The notes: generated by a model not told the origin, from the sequence alone. A stretch of DNA of 64,000 nucleotides from an uncultured Collinsella sp. (GCA_900541645.1 UQKQ01000001.1:323860-387859); one strand, 5' to 3'. Positions 43,610 through 52,837 are shown, numbered from the stretch's first letter. Numbers and translations: made by a program.

Positions 43610-45211
43610 CTACGACGCGAGCGTGGCGATGACGGCTTCGTCGCCGGCGTATATGAGGGTGTCGCCGTCGGGGATGATCGTTTGGCCTTCGCGCTTGAGC
43701 ATCACCACGATAAACGGGTGCTTGCCCTGCGGCACGTCGCGCAGGCGCTGACCGGCCAGGCGACCGTGGGGCGTCACGGTGACCTCGCGCAGCGTAACCT
43801 CGGCACGCTCTTCGAACGTTGGGGCTGCCATCACCAGAAGGTCGCCTTCCTCGATGACGGTATCGCCGTTGGGCAGTACCGGGTGCGCCCCGTCGCGCAG
43901 CACCAAGACCACGAGCATGTCCGTCGCGCTGCCAATATCGGCGAGCGAGCGCCCGGCAAACGGATGGCCAGCGCCCACCTTGAGCTTTACAAACGACATG
44001 CCGTCCTCGTCGCGGTAGTCGTTAAAGGTGCGGCGCACGTCGCCGGCCGCATCGATCATATCGAGTTTCTTCGCCACCGCCGGCAGTAGCGAACCCTGCA
44101 CCACAATGCTCGATACGGCAATCACAAACACCAGGTCAAATAGGTCGTGTCCGCCGGGAACGCCGGCCACCACAGCAAAGAGGCTAAAGACGACCGAAGC
44201 CGCGCCGCGCAAGCCCGCCCAGCTTACGAGCGCAACCTGGCGAGGGCTCGTCTTAAAGGGCGCCAGCAGCAGACCGACGGCGATGGGGCGGCTTGCAAAG
44301 AGCATAAACGCCATGAGCGCCAGGCCGGGTAGCAGCATTTGCGGCAGGCGCGCGGGCGTGACGAGCAGGCCGAGCAAGAAGAAGATCGTCATCTCGGCCA
44401 TCTCGGTAAGGGTGTCAAAGAAGTGCGCCATCTCGACCTTGCCGGTGATGTCGCTGGCTCCCAGCACAATACCGGCCAGGTACACGGCCAAAAAGCCATT
44501 GCCGCCCAGGTAACTCGGCAGCGCGTAGGCCACGATGGCCACCGCGAACAAGAAGATGGTCTGCGCGCCCTCGGCCGTTGCGCGTGCGCGCTCTATCAGG
44601 CGGCTGGATGCCCAGCCGATGGCAAGACCCAACCCCACGCCTAGGATGATCTGCTTGGCCAGCAGCACGGGGATGTTAATGTCGCCGCCGGCCGCGAGTG
44701 TGGCGAGCACGGCGGTGAGCATGTAAGCGACGGGGTCGTTGGAGCCCGATTCGACCTCGAGCAGCGAGTCGGTGCCGCCCCTCAGCGACAGGCTGTGCTC
44801 GCGCAGCACGCTAAAGACGCTGGCCGCGTCGGTGGATGCCACGACCGATCCCAACAGCAGGCCACCAATCCAGTCAAAACCCAGCACGAAGTGCGCAAAC
44901 GCACCCGTAATGCCGGCAGTGATGACGACGCCGAGCGTGCTCAGCAGTACCGCGGGCACGGCAACGGGTTTGGCACGGTCGATATTGGTGTTAAAGCCGC
45001 CGTAGAACATGATGAACAGCAGCGCCGTGCTGCAGACGGTTTCGGTGAGCGCATAGTCGCTAAAGTCGATGTGCGCCGGACCGTTGACGCCCAGCAGCAT
45101 GCCGAGTGCGATAAAGATGAGCAGGGTGGGGAAGGGGAGCTTTTTGCCGACGGGTTTGATGGTCAGACACAGAATAATGACGAGGCCGATAAAGAGAAGG
45201 ATCTGGTTCAT
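43610..45211 (-). CDS. K+/H+ antiporter of the CPA1/CvrA type with RCK_C domains
   Basis: A 533-residue membrane protein. Residues 1 to about 390 are hydrophobic with CPA1-type features (LLGSVVASTDAASVFSVL and ESGSNDPVAYML, the ND pair). The C-terminus holds two TrkA-C (RCK_C)-like soluble segments (FVKLKVGAGHPFAGRSLADIG and later VTVTPHGRLAGQRLRDV), as in CvrA/NhaP2. It likely exchanges K+ for H+ and senses a ligand through the tails. It lies between the two 123-nt elements. Confidence 0.86.
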   Translation of the reverse strand: MNQILLFIGLVIILCLTIKPVGKKLPFPTLLIFIALGMLLGVNGPAHIDFSDYALTETVCSTALLFIMFYGGFNTNIDRAKPVAVPAVLLSTLGVVITAGITGAFAHFVLGFDWIGGLLLGSVVASTDAASVFSVLREHSLSLRGGTDSLLEVESGSNDPVAYMLTAVLATLAAGGDINIPVLLAKQIILGVGLGLAIGWASSRLIERARATAEGAQTIFLFAVAIVAYALPSYLGGNGFLAVYLAGIVLGASDITGKVEMAHFFDTLTEMAEMTIFFLLGLLVTPARLPQMLLPGLALMAFMLFASRPIAVGLLLAPFKTSPRQVALVSWAGLRGAASVVFSLFAVVAGVPGGHDLFDLVFVIAVSSIVVQGSLLPAVAKKLDMIDAAGDVRRTFNDYRDEDGMSFVKLKVGAGHPFAGRSLADIGSATDMLVVLVLRDGAHPVLPNGDTVIEEGDLLVMAAPTFEERAEVTLREVTVTPHGRLAGQRLRDVPQGKHPFIVVMLKREGQTIIPDGDTLIYAGDEAVIATLAS

Positions 45212-45360
45212 GGATGGTGTCCGCTCCTGGGTGGTTGGCGTGGCACGGTCAGTTGCCTGCGGTTATTTGTACCCAAAGATGGTGGGTTTATGGGGTTAGA
45301 TTGCGGGCGTGCGCGATATCGTCATAGACGGCTGCCGTCTTTGCCTCTGCTCGGAAACCC

Positions 45361-45389
45361 TTTCCAGCTTTATTGCAACGGAGTACAAT
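45361..45389 (+). promoter_or_regulatory. Candidate sigma-70 promoter for the metallophosphatase gene
   Basis: TTTCCA (45361-45366) and TACAAT (45384-45389) have a 17-nt spacer, 76 nt before the ATG at 45465. The -10 is strong, the -35 only partial. Confidence 0.4.
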
Positions 45390-45464
45390 GGGTAACGTTT
45401 AAGTTCAACTTGAAGTTTTAGTTGCGGTTCCGGGCTTCGGTCGCAAGGTAGGGAAAGGCGTTCC

Positions 45465-46304
45465 ATGGCGATCTATGTGACATCTGATGCTCACGGACAC
45501 GTGCATGCGCTTGACGAGGCCCTGTCTAAGATCTCGTTGACGTCCGACGACACGCTGTACGTGCTGGGCGACATGATCGATCGCGGGCCCGATCCGGTCG
45601 GCGTTATTAAGCTCGTGCGCTCGCTGCCTAACGCCCGCGTTCTCAAGGGCAATCACGAGCAGATCATGCTCGATGCCATCATTGGCCAGGATCCGCTCGA
45701 TGCCGAGACCTGGGATATCAACGGTGGCTGGACGACGCGCGAGCAGCTCAACGACATGGAATTTGAGGCATACGAGGAGCTCGTGCGATGGATGGCCGCG
45801 CTGCCGCTCTACGCGGTGGCCGAGACCGAGGAGCGCCCGTATCTGCTGGTACATGCTGGAATCGAGATGAAGGCGGCGCGCGCGTTTTTACTTGAGCATG
45901 GCGTCGATTGTGCCGATGGCGTCGGAGCGGTGGGTGCCGATCGCGAGCTGCTGCAGCAGATGCTCGCGGTGCAGTCGTCCGATGACCTGCTGTGGATTCG
46001 TCACGGCTATTGGGATGCGCCGACGGGACTGCTTTCTGCCGAGGGCGAGGGTCCGGTCGTGGTGAGCGGCCACACGCCCACGGTGTCGCTTGGGCGCTAT
46101 TGCGAGGTTGGCGGCCTGGCGGGGCTTGATGAGGAGCCGGGCCGCGGGCAGATTGTGCGCCTGGGTGGCGAGGATACCGCCGGCGTGCCCGATCGTATCG
46201 ATATCGACTGCGCCGCCGCCACCGGCTCCGAGTTCGGCCGCGTCGGGATCCTGCGCCTGGATGATGGCGCGGAGTTCTACGCGAATATCAACCCAGGCGA
46301 ATAA
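45465..46304 (+). CDS. PPP-type metallophosphoesterase (serine/threonine or nucleotide phosphatase)
   Basis: A 279-residue calcineurin-like phosphatase. DAHGH (Asp8, His10), GDMIDRG (Asp36) and GNHEQ (Asn63, His64) are the PPP signature motifs, and SGHTPTV a later His. The pattern matches bacterial PrpE/ApaH-type phosphatases, so a dinucleotide polyphosphate or phosphoprotein could be the substrate. GGTAGGGAAAGG precedes ATG 45465. Confidence 0.85.
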   Translation: MAIYVTSDAHGHVHALDEALSKISLTSDDTLYVLGDMIDRGPDPVGVIKLVRSLPNARVLKGNHEQIMLDAIIGQDPLDAETWDINGGWTTREQLNDMEFEAYEELVRWMAALPLYAVAETEERPYLLVHAGIEMKAARAFLLEHGVDCADGVGAVGADRELLQQMLAVQSSDDLLWIRHGYWDAPTGLLSAEGEGPVVVSGHTPTVSLGRYCEVGGLAGLDEEPGRGQIVRLGGEDTAGVPDRIDIDCAAATGSEFGRVGILRLDDGAEFYANINPGE

Positions 46305-46434
46305 TCGGTGCAAAGGGTAGCTAATTTGGGACGGAGCTTTTTTGACTACTTTCGGAGAATAGCGCCTTCTTGCTCGGTAAGCGCGAGAAATGAGGAACGT
46401 CTGCGTCCTCGGCAGTGCGAAAATGCTCGAAAAA

Positions 46435-46473
46435 CCGTCGCAACGGAGTCAAACGACGTTGCGACGGTTCTTT
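46435..46473 (+). terminator. Probable terminator within the 46305-46659 gap
   Basis: CCGTCGCAACG (46435-46445) pairs with CGTTGCGACGG (46457-46467), 11-bp perfect stem, followed by TTCTTTTTT. It sits just before the second 123-nt element, and may belong with that element rather than the phosphatase gene 130 nt upstream. Confidence 0.65.
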
Positions 46474-46489
46474 TTTGGCTGCCCGCTGG

Positions 46490-46612
46490 CTAAGTGAGTA
46501 GACTTTTTTGGAAATGCCGAGCAGCCGGCAAATTTGCCTCAACAAAACCGCAGGTCACTGACTTGTGTTTTGCCGGTGTGGTCAGGGATTCGGCAAAAGT
46601 CTACTCACTTAG
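46490..46612. repeat. 123-nt element with 18-nt terminal inverted repeats (copy 2)
   Basis: CTAAGTGAGTAGACTTTT (46490-46507) and AAAAGTCTACTCACTTAG (46595-46612) are exact inverted arms. Total length equals that of copy 1 at 43397. The rest of the 46305-46659 gap, apart from the hairpin at 46435, holds nothing I recognise; a short stretch after the element (CGTCCGCAACGAGACCCC) recurs after copy 1. Confidence 0.8.
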
Positions 46613-46659
46613 TTTTGCGTGTCGCAAATCGTCCGCAACGAGACCCCCCATTGCGCCAA

Positions 46660-48234
46660 TTAGGCGCCGTACGGGTTGCGGTCGCGCTCGATGCGTTGGC
46701 GGATGTGGGCGTATTCGATAATCAGCAGCACCAGGAGTAGGGCCATGATGGCTAGGTAGCTCACCACGGCGCCCATCAGACCCAGCAGGTTGATCAGGAT
46801 CACCGGCAGCACTACGCTTACGGCGAAGCAGATCAGGTAGATTTTGGTGACGTCGCCGGCATGGCGCAGCACCGTGATGATGGCGTAGAGAAAGTCGATG
46901 GCCGCGGTGACGCCGCCGGCGACAACCATCAGCAGTGCCAGCGTGCGGTAGCGCTCAAAATTGAGGCCGTACATGAAGCTCATGAGGGGAATACCGGGAC
47001 CTGCCATAAATGCGGCGCACACGCTGGTGATGACCACGATCAGTGCCATAACGGCAACAATAATCAGGTCAAAGCGACGACGCTTGCGAGGATTAGCCCA
47101 AATGCTCGACAAACGCAGGAGCTGCGGTTTATAGATAAATCCAATGCTCAACAAAATAGCCTGCGCCGGAAAGAACAGGGCATTAAAGTACAGCTGATAC
47201 TTGTAGGCCAGCGTGCCTTCCATCACGAACTTGGGCATGCTCTCGATAAGGTTGAACAGGAACAGCGCGCCAAAAAGCGGGGCGCACTGGATAAACAGGT
47301 GACCGACCTCGCGCAGGCTCACGCGGCGCGATTTTTCGGTTTCGAGCAGGGCGAGCGGCGCGGTGACCAGAACGAGCGAGGCGATCGCGGTAACACCCAT
47401 GGCCATGGCGGCGATGGGCATGCTGCGCGTGAGGAACAGTACCACGCTAAAGACCGCGATGACGCCGACGGATCGTAGCGTTTGGCTCATGCCGGCCAGG
47501 TAGAGTTTGTCGGCCTGCTGCAGGCGGCCCTCGTACACGTCGGCAATGCCGTCGATCACCTTATACAGGTAGACGCCCAGGCCGATTGTGGCCATCTGCG
47601 CATCGTAGCCGCGGGCGCTGCTGTATACCAGGCCGCATGCCAGCGCGAGCGCTCCGCAGATCCAGCGGTTGAGCTGGTAAGAGGCAAAGGACGTCTTTTC
47701 GTCGATGTCCGAGACCTGGAAATTGCGCACGCCGTAGTTGCACGCGATCATGATGAGCGTGCCGGTGACAAAGGCGATGGAGAATTTGCCAGCCTCCTCG
47801 GCGCCCACGAGCTGTGTGGACACGATGGTGAGCAACGGAAACGCCATGCCCCATACGGCGGTGCCCAGGGTATTCCAAAGGTAGTCGCGACGGGTGGCGT
47901 GATCTTCGTACTCGGCTTCTTGCGTGGAGAAGCCGCCGCCGTAGACGGCTCCGAGCAGGCGGTTCCACCAGGCATTGACCATGCGGTGGATGGGGCCGGG
48001 CTGGCGATCGCGCTCGCGGCGACGGCGTGTGGCCTGGCTGCTGTCGGGACCGCCGGCGTTACGCTGGCTTAGCTCTTGGATTCGTGCGAGCTCCTCGGCG
48101 GTGTGCGATGCGGGGAACAGGCCGTTCTCGATGCGTCCGCCCTGCCCGTGCGCCCCGTCCGATACGGTGGGGTCGGCGACGCCATTGCGGCGGGCGATGG
48201 CGCGGCGAATGCTATCGATGGGCGTGATGCTCAA
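46660..48234 (-). CDS. Polysaccharide flippase-like (Wzx/MATE-type) membrane protein
   Basis: A 524-residue membrane protein with about twelve hydrophobic segments after a hydrophilic N-terminal region of roughly 90 residues (KDQ... RRRRERDRQPGP). It probably moves lipid-linked saccharides across the membrane, as oligosaccharide flippases do. I put the start at TTG 48234, after GAAAGGACTCCGC; an alternative longer form would enter the palindrome region and look non-coding. No glycan operon neighbours it. Confidence 0.7.
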   Translation of the reverse strand: MSITPIDSIRRAIARRNGVADPTVSDGAHGQGGRIENGLFPASHTAEELARIQELSQRNAGGPDSSQATRRRRERDRQPGPIHRMVNAWWNRLLGAVYGGGFSTQEAEYEDHATRRDYLWNTLGTAVWGMAFPLLTIVSTQLVGAEEAGKFSIAFVTGTLIMIACNYGVRNFQVSDIDEKTSFASYQLNRWICGALALACGLVYSSARGYDAQMATIGLGVYLYKVIDGIADVYEGRLQQADKLYLAGMSQTLRSVGVIAVFSVVLFLTRSMPIAAMAMGVTAIASLVLVTAPLALLETEKSRRVSLREVGHLFIQCAPLFGALFLFNLIESMPKFVMEGTLAYKYQLYFNALFFPAQAILLSIGFIYKPQLLRLSSIWANPRKRRRFDLIIVAVMALIVVITSVCAAFMAGPGIPLMSFMYGLNFERYRTLALLMVVAGGVTAAIDFLYAIITVLRHAGDVTKIYLICFAVSVVLPVILINLLGLMGAVVSYLAIMALLLVLLIIEYAHIRQRIERDRNPYGA

Positions 48235-48334
48235 AGCGGAGTCCTTTCTATTGCTGCGCTCTAGTATAGACGCGACGGTGTTCGTTCGTGTTTTTGAACA
48301 GGTTGTTCGATAATTTCGGCGGCGCCATTCAGTA

Positions 48335-48413
48335 GCCGGCACTCGGGGACGTTCCTTATGTGCCGGCACTTTAGGAACGTCCCCGAGTGCCGGCATCCGG
48401 GGACGCTCCTTGG
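48335..48413. repeat. Perfect 22-bp inverted repeat with nested palindrome and a third partial copy
   Basis: 48335-48356 and 48373-48394 are exact inverted arms, ending GGGGACGTTCCT / AGGAACGTCCCC. The 16-nt loop holds another palindrome, GTGCCGGCAC. A degenerate copy GGGGACGCTCCTTGG follows at 48399, and scattered GTCCCCAA fragments lie to 48470. It lies upstream of the flippase gene on one side and pckA on the other; the 48235-48613 gap holds no gene besides this. Confidence 0.75.
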
Positions 48414-48613
48414 TTGTTGCCTGTTCAAGAGTGTCCCCAACGATTAGTCGTTTAAAAACGTCCCCAATGACTAGGCCGCTTGCCTGCGATTTTTGACCGT
48501 TGGGCGGGCTTGCCGCCCTTGCCGCAAAAACGTTTTTGCATATCGGGTACAACGGGCTTTACGTGAGTAAAGTGCGCGTCGTGTCCTCGTGTCGCGTTTT
48601 TAAAGGAGGCCCC

Positions 48614-50284
48614 ATGCCTGGTGTTACCCCTGCAGATGTTTTGTCCAACTTTGGTATTACGCTGGTCGAAGATCCCGCCGAGAATCAGCCCCGTCTGCTG
48701 GTCGATCTACCCGCCGCGGAGCTCGTCGAGCACGCTATCCGCCGCGAAGAAGGCCGCATAGCATCCAACGGCGCGCTGGTGATCGAGACGGGGGAGCGCA
48801 CTGGTCGTTCCCCCAATGACCGCTTTATCGTTGACACGCCCGACGTGCACGACAAGATCGCCTGGGGCGCCGTCAACCGACCGCTTTCGATCGAGAGCTA
48901 CGAGACCATCAAGGCCGGCATCGTCGACTACCTCAACGAGCGCGACGTGTTCGTCACCCGCGGCATGGCCGGCGCCGACCGCAACCACACGCGCCGACTG
49001 CTCGTCGCCTGCGAGCGCGCCAGCCAGGCACTCTTCATTAAGCAGATGCTCGCCCGCCCGCTTGCCCGCGAAATCGCGCGCACCGGCGAGCCGGACTTCT
49101 GTGTGCTCGCCGCGCCGGGCTACCAGTGCGATCCCGCCATCAAGGGCCTCAACTCCAGCGCCGCCGTGGTCATCAACTTCCAGGAGCGCGTGATTTTGGT
49201 CGCGGGTACCGGCTACTCCGGCGAGATCAAAAAGTCCATCTTCAGCGTCATGAATTACCTGCTGCCCGTCGAGGACGACGTGCTGCCCATGCATTGCTCG
49301 GCCAGTATGGATCCCGTCACGCACGAGACCGCGGTGTTCTTTGGCCTGTCGGGCACCGGCAAGACCACGCTTTCGGCCAACCCCACGCGGCTGCTGATCG
49401 GCGACGACGAGCACGGTTGGTCCGACATGGGCATCTTCAACATCGAGGGTGGCTGCTACGCCAAATGCGAGGGCCTGGACGCGTTCCACGAGCCTGAGAT
49501 CTTCAACGCCGTCCGCTTTGGCGCGATCTGCGAAAACGTGGTGCTCGACGAGAGCCGCAAGCCCAACTACGATGACGTCTCGGTCACGCACAACACGCGC
49601 GTGGCCTACCCTGTGGAGCACATTCCCAACGCGTGGACCAAGGGCATGGGCACCACTCCGAGCGTCGTGCTGTTTTTGACCTGCGACGCCTTTGGCGTGC
49701 TGCCGCCCATCTCGCACCTGACGGCCGACGCCGCCATGTATCACTTTGTGACGGGCTTTACGGCCAAGATCCCCGGCACCGAGGTCGGCGTCACCGAGCC
49801 CACGCCCACGTTCTCTTCGCTGTTTGGCGAGCCGTTTATGCCGCTCGACCCCATGGTCTATGCCAAGATGCTCGGTGAGCGCATCGCCGACGGCCGCACG
49901 CGTGTGTACCTGGTCAACACCGGCTGGATTGGCGGCGGCTACGGCGTGGGCCATCGCATCGAGCTTGCCTACACGCGCGCCCTGGTGGCCCGCGCCCTCG
50001 ACGGTACCATCGAGGACAGCGAATTCGTGCATGACGATATCTTTAACGTTGACATTCCCACCACGTGCCACGGCGTGCCCGACGGCATCCTGGTGCCGCG
50101 CCAGTACTGGCAGAGCACCGCGCGCTACGACGAGGCGGCGCACAACTTGGCCGTGATGTTCGAGGAGAACTTCGAGAAGAAGTACTCGCACCTGCCCGAG
50201 TCCGTGAAGGCCGCCGGTCCGCACGCTCAGGTGCACGCCGACGCCCGTCATCGCGGCCGCGGCCTGCTGGGACTCCGACACTAG
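48614..50284 (+). CDS. pckA: Phosphoenolpyruvate carboxykinase (ATP-type)
   Basis: A 556-residue enzyme that interconverts oxaloacetate plus ATP and PEP plus CO2. P-loop GLSGTGKTTLS starts at residue 244; the metal/substrate region DDEHGWSDMGIFNIEGGCY, and RSPNDRFIV near the N-terminus, are ATP-type PEPCK features. AAAGGAGG precedes ATG 48614. In anaerobic gut Coriobacteriia it may run in the CO2-fixing direction; that is inferred. A palindrome at 50304 with a T-run may end the transcript. Confidence 0.95.
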   Translation: MPGVTPADVLSNFGITLVEDPAENQPRLLVDLPAAELVEHAIRREEGRIASNGALVIETGERTGRSPNDRFIVDTPDVHDKIAWGAVNRPLSIESYETIKAGIVDYLNERDVFVTRGMAGADRNHTRRLLVACERASQALFIKQMLARPLAREIARTGEPDFCVLAAPGYQCDPAIKGLNSSAAVVINFQERVILVAGTGYSGEIKKSIFSVMNYLLPVEDDVLPMHCSASMDPVTHETAVFFGLSGTGKTTLSANPTRLLIGDDEHGWSDMGIFNIEGGCYAKCEGLDAFHEPEIFNAVRFGAICENVVLDESRKPNYDDVSVTHNTRVAYPVEHIPNAWTKGMGTTPSVVLFLTCDAFGVLPPISHLTADAAMYHFVTGFTAKIPGTEVGVTEPTPTFSSLFGEPFMPLDPMVYAKMLGERIADGRTRVYLVNTGWIGGGYGVGHRIELAYTRALVARALDGTIEDSEFVHDDIFNVDIPTTCHGVPDGILVPRQYWQSTARYDEAAHNLAVMFEENFEKKYSHLPESVKAAGPHAQVHADARHRGRGLLGLRH

Positions 50285-50303
50285 CGTCGCCGCGAGTCCA
50301 TAT

Positions 50304-50340
50304 CCGCCACAAAGGGGACAGGCACCTTTGTGGCGGTTTT
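50304..50340 (+). repeat. Palindromic repeat (copy 3), GCC variant, possible pckA terminator
   Basis: CCGCCACAAAGG (50304-50315) faces CCTTTGTGGCGG (50325-50336), then TTTT. It differs from the ACCACC copies by one base pair (GC for AC/GT), so the stem changed on both sides, which indicates selection for pairing or gene conversion of arms. Confidence 0.85.
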
Positions 50341-50409
50341 GCTTGGGCGAATGACTCGGGTTACAATACGCCTGACATATCGCCTCCTTCTCCGGATGGG
50401 GGCAGCGTA

Positions 50410-50468
50410 AGCGCTCTTGTGGCGGCACCGTAGGACTTTGAAGGTGGCCGTCGTAAGGGCGCTTTTTG
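50410..50468 (+). terminator. Hairpin and T-run before the B3/B4 gene (terminator or attenuator)
   Basis: 50410-50429 pairs imperfectly with 50443-50463, then TTTTT to 50467. It lies 44 nt before ATG 50512, so could attenuate that gene or end a small upstream transcript. No T-box core motif (AGGGTGGNACCGCG) was found, and no regulatory ligand can be assigned. Confidence 0.5.
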
Positions 50469-50511
50469 TTTAGGCACCCGGGCTCGGGCGCATGCTATGA
50501 AGGGAGAGCAC

Positions 50512-51231
50512 ATGAAGAGTTTCGTTGCCGAGGATTCGTTTTGGGAGCTATTTCCGCAGGCGGCTGTCGGTGTTGTGGTCGTAAAGGGCATGAAGCCCGC
50601 GGCTCAGATTCCTCAAGAGGACGTTGATGCGATTGCCGCGTTGCTCGACCGCGCCAATATCGATGCGGAGCGTCACCTGACGAGTGATACCATCAGCGAG
50701 AATGCGCCGGTTAAGGCATGGCGCGAGGCATATCGCCTATTCAAGACCAAGAAGGGCGCGCGTTGCTCAATTGAGAACCTGCTCAAGCGCGTGCTCAAAG
50801 GAAAGCCGGTGGGCCACATTACGCCCGCGGTGGACATCTACAACACGGTGTCGCTGTCCTACGCGCTGCCCGTAGGCGGCGAGGATTTGCACGCGATTGA
50901 GGGAGACCTTTGCCTGAAGGTGACCGACGGTGGCGATTCATTTCTGCCGCTTGGCGAGGAGACAGATGACCCGACGCTGCCCGGCGAGCTCGCCTACATC
51001 GATGATGCGGGCGCCGTATGCCGCTGCTGGAACTGGCGCGATGGCGTTCGAACGGCGTTGTCCGATGATTCGGCCGATGCTTTCCTGGCGATTGAGTGCG
51101 TGGAGCCCGAGCGGATGGGGGATTGCCAGGCCGCGATCGATCGCTTAGCCGAGCTGCTCGAGCGCTATCTGGGAGCGACGGTTGTCGTTAAAACGCTTGT
51201 GACCCGCGACAATCCTTGCGTGGGGCTGTAG
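50512..51231 (+). CDS. B3/B4 domain protein (tRNA-synthetase editing-domain-like)
   Basis: A 239-residue protein related to the B3/B4 domain of the phenylalanyl-tRNA synthetase beta subunit. AWREAYRLFKTKKGARCSIENLL and KPVGHITPAVDIYNTVSL are family-type sequences, also found in stand-alone proteins of this kind. Role may be in editing of mischarged tRNA or substrate recognition, not shown. ATG 50512 follows AGGGAG; an earlier ATG at 50497 is less well placed. It ends near palindromic copy 4. Confidence 0.7.
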   Translation: MKSFVAEDSFWELFPQAAVGVVVVKGMKPAAQIPQEDVDAIAALLDRANIDAERHLTSDTISENAPVKAWREAYRLFKTKKGARCSIENLLKRVLKGKPVGHITPAVDIYNTVSLSYALPVGGEDLHAIEGDLCLKVTDGGDSFLPLGEETDDPTLPGELAYIDDAGAVCRCWNWRDGVRTALSDDSADAFLAIECVEPERMGDCQAAIDRLAELLERYLGATVVVKTLVTRDNPCVGL

Positions 51232-51260
51232 CGAAGTCTGCGGATCAAACTCGATGCCCC

Positions 51261-51302
51261 AAACCACCACAAAGGTGCCTGTCCCCTTTGTGGTGGTTTT
51301 TA
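51261..51302 (+). repeat. Palindromic repeat (copy 4)
   Basis: AAACCACCACAAAGG (51261-51275) faces CCTTTGTGGTGGTTTT (51285-51300). With its T-tail it can act as terminator of the B3/B4 gene. Confidence 0.88.
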
Positions 51303-51403
51303 TGTTGATGGGTTAACAAATGGGATATTTGGGTACGGGTGTTGCCTTGTGCGGCTAAGATGTTTACCCGTTAGCATCATGTAAGCGAAAGGCGGTCGTC
51401 ACC

Positions 51404-51853
51404 ATGCAGCAGAACGACGAGACACGTTTTGAGGACTTTGTCGGACTGATCAGCGGCCTCTACAAGGAGATTCAGCGTATCAAGACGTCCGAAGGCGCAA
51501 GGCTGGGCCTCAAGGGCTCCGACGTTATGTGCCTGTACTATCTTGAGCGCAGCAAGGACGGCCTGACTGGCGCCGACCTCGCCCGCATGGCCGGCGTTAC
51601 CCGTGCCGCCGTTTCGCGCACACTGGCACATCTGGAGGAGGGCGGCTACGTCGAGGTTGACGACTCGGGTGATGCGGCCGTCAAGTATCGTGCTCCGGTG
51701 CGCCTGACTGCCCTGGGCGGCGAGAGCATGAGCGAGGCCGATCGCATCATTCGCGAGGTGCTCGATACCACCGGCAAGGCCATGGGCGTGGAGCAGCGCG
51801 AGCAGATGTATGCATCGCTGCGTACGATTCTCAACACCCTGCGTGAGATCTAA
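51404..51853 (+). CDS. MarR family transcriptional regulator
   Basis: A 149-residue winged-helix regulator. The DNA-binding core SKDGLTGADLARMAGVTRAAVSRTLAHLEEGGYVEVDD (residues about 48-85) is the MarR pattern, flanked by helices for dimerisation. It probably senses a small molecule or oxidant; no ligand is predictable. The DegV gene starts 119 nt after its stop, so it may control fatty-acid use. GAAAGG precedes ATG 51404. Its binding site is not identifiable. Confidence 0.83.
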   Translation: MQQNDETRFEDFVGLISGLYKEIQRIKTSEGARLGLKGSDVMCLYYLERSKDGLTGADLARMAGVTRAAVSRTLAHLEEGGYVEVDDSGDAAVKYRAPVRLTALGGESMSEADRIIREVLDTTGKAMGVEQREQMYASLRTILNTLREI

Positions 51854-51972
51854 GGCCGCCAAGGCATTTGCTTCCCATTAAAAACTGCATAGTCCCGTTT
51901 GGGCGCGTATGCCGTGCCGGGGCATTGCTGTCAAAATTCCCTGCGCGGGACCTGCGCAAGAAAGGATTCGTT

Positions 51973-52827
51973 ATGTCCGTCCGCATTATTACCGATTCCG
52001 CAAGCGATATGTCGCCGGCGGAGCACCCCGCTCTGCGTGTTCTGCCGCTGTCCGTCACCTTTGGCACCGATGTGTATATGGATGGCGTCGACATCGATCA
52101 CCAGCGCTTTTACGAGATGCTTGTGGAGCGCGATGAGCTGCCCAAGACCGGTCAGGTCAACCCGTACGCCTTTTCGCAGGCGATTGCCGAAGCGCGTGAG
52201 GCCGGCGATGAGGCCGTGATTATTACCGTGGGCGCCAAGCTCTCGGGCACCAACCAGAGTGCTCGTACGGCACTTGCCGAGGCGCCGGGCGGCGACATGT
52301 TCGTCGTGGACAGCAATAACGTGACCTTGGGCGAGCGCGTGCTGGTCGAGTATGCGCTGCGCCTGGTGGACGAGGGCCAGGGCGCGGCTCAGGTTGCGGC
52401 GGCTGTCGAGGCCGTGCGCGACCGCGTGGTCGTCATCGGCCTGCTCGAGACGCTGGAGTACCTGGTGCGCGGCGGTCGCCTGTCTGCTGCGGCCGGTGCC
52501 GTGGGTACGCTGCTCAACGTAAAGCCCGTGGTGGCTGCCGAGGACGGTCTGATCGTGCAGCTGGGCAAGGCGCGCGGTTCCAAGAACGGACGTAACCTGC
52601 TCAACCAGAAGGTCGAAAAGGCGGGCGGCATCGACTTTTCCATGCCGCTGGCGCTCGGCTATACGGGCCTTTCGGATGCGGTGCTCAAGAAGTATATCGA
52701 GGACAGCGCGGCACTGTGGGCTGGCCACACCGAGGGCGAACTGCCCGTTCACACCATCGGCGCCACCATCGGCACCCATGTAGGCCCCGGCGCCGTAGCC
52801 GTAGCCTTCTTCCAGCCCGTTAACTAG
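51973..52827 (+). CDS. DegV family fatty-acid-binding protein
   Basis: A 284-residue FakB/DegV protein that binds a fatty acid and presents it to FakA for phosphorylation. IITDSASDMSP is the N-terminal motif; TGQVNPYAFSQAI and GTNQSARTALAEA line the lipid pocket; VRGGRLSAAAGAVGTLLNVKPV is the usual interdomain segment. The final HTIGATIGTHVGPGAVAVAF is the phosphate-site loop with His and Gly. ATG 51973 follows AAGAAAGGA. Second DegV in the window, distinct from the partial one at the left edge. Confidence 0.9.
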   Translation: MSVRIITDSASDMSPAEHPALRVLPLSVTFGTDVYMDGVDIDHQRFYEMLVERDELPKTGQVNPYAFSQAIAEAREAGDEAVIITVGAKLSGTNQSARTALAEAPGGDMFVVDSNNVTLGERVLVEYALRLVDEGQGAAQVAAAVEAVRDRVVVIGLLETLEYLVRGGRLSAAAGAVGTLLNVKPVVAAEDGLIVQLGKARGSKNGRNLLNQKVEKAGGIDFSMPLALGYTGLSDAVLKKYIEDSAALWAGHTEGELPVHTIGATIGTHVGPGAVAVAFFQPVN

Positions 52828-52837
52828 CCCACCTGCC

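Noticed and set aside
43397..46612. CRISPR array
   Set aside because: The repeats are two isolated elements and scattered palindromes, without regular short repeats and spacers.
43397..46612. Full insertion sequence
   Set aside because: The 123-nt elements encode no transposase, so they can only be non-autonomous units.
48235..48552. Longer N-terminus for the flippase gene starting near 48552
   Set aside because: The extra stretch overlaps the 22-bp palindrome and encodes low-quality protein; the TTG at 48234 with GAAAGGA is better.
50410..50468. T-box riboswitch before the B3/B4 gene
   Set aside because: The AGGGTGGNACCGCG core is missing and no specifier stem could be laid out.
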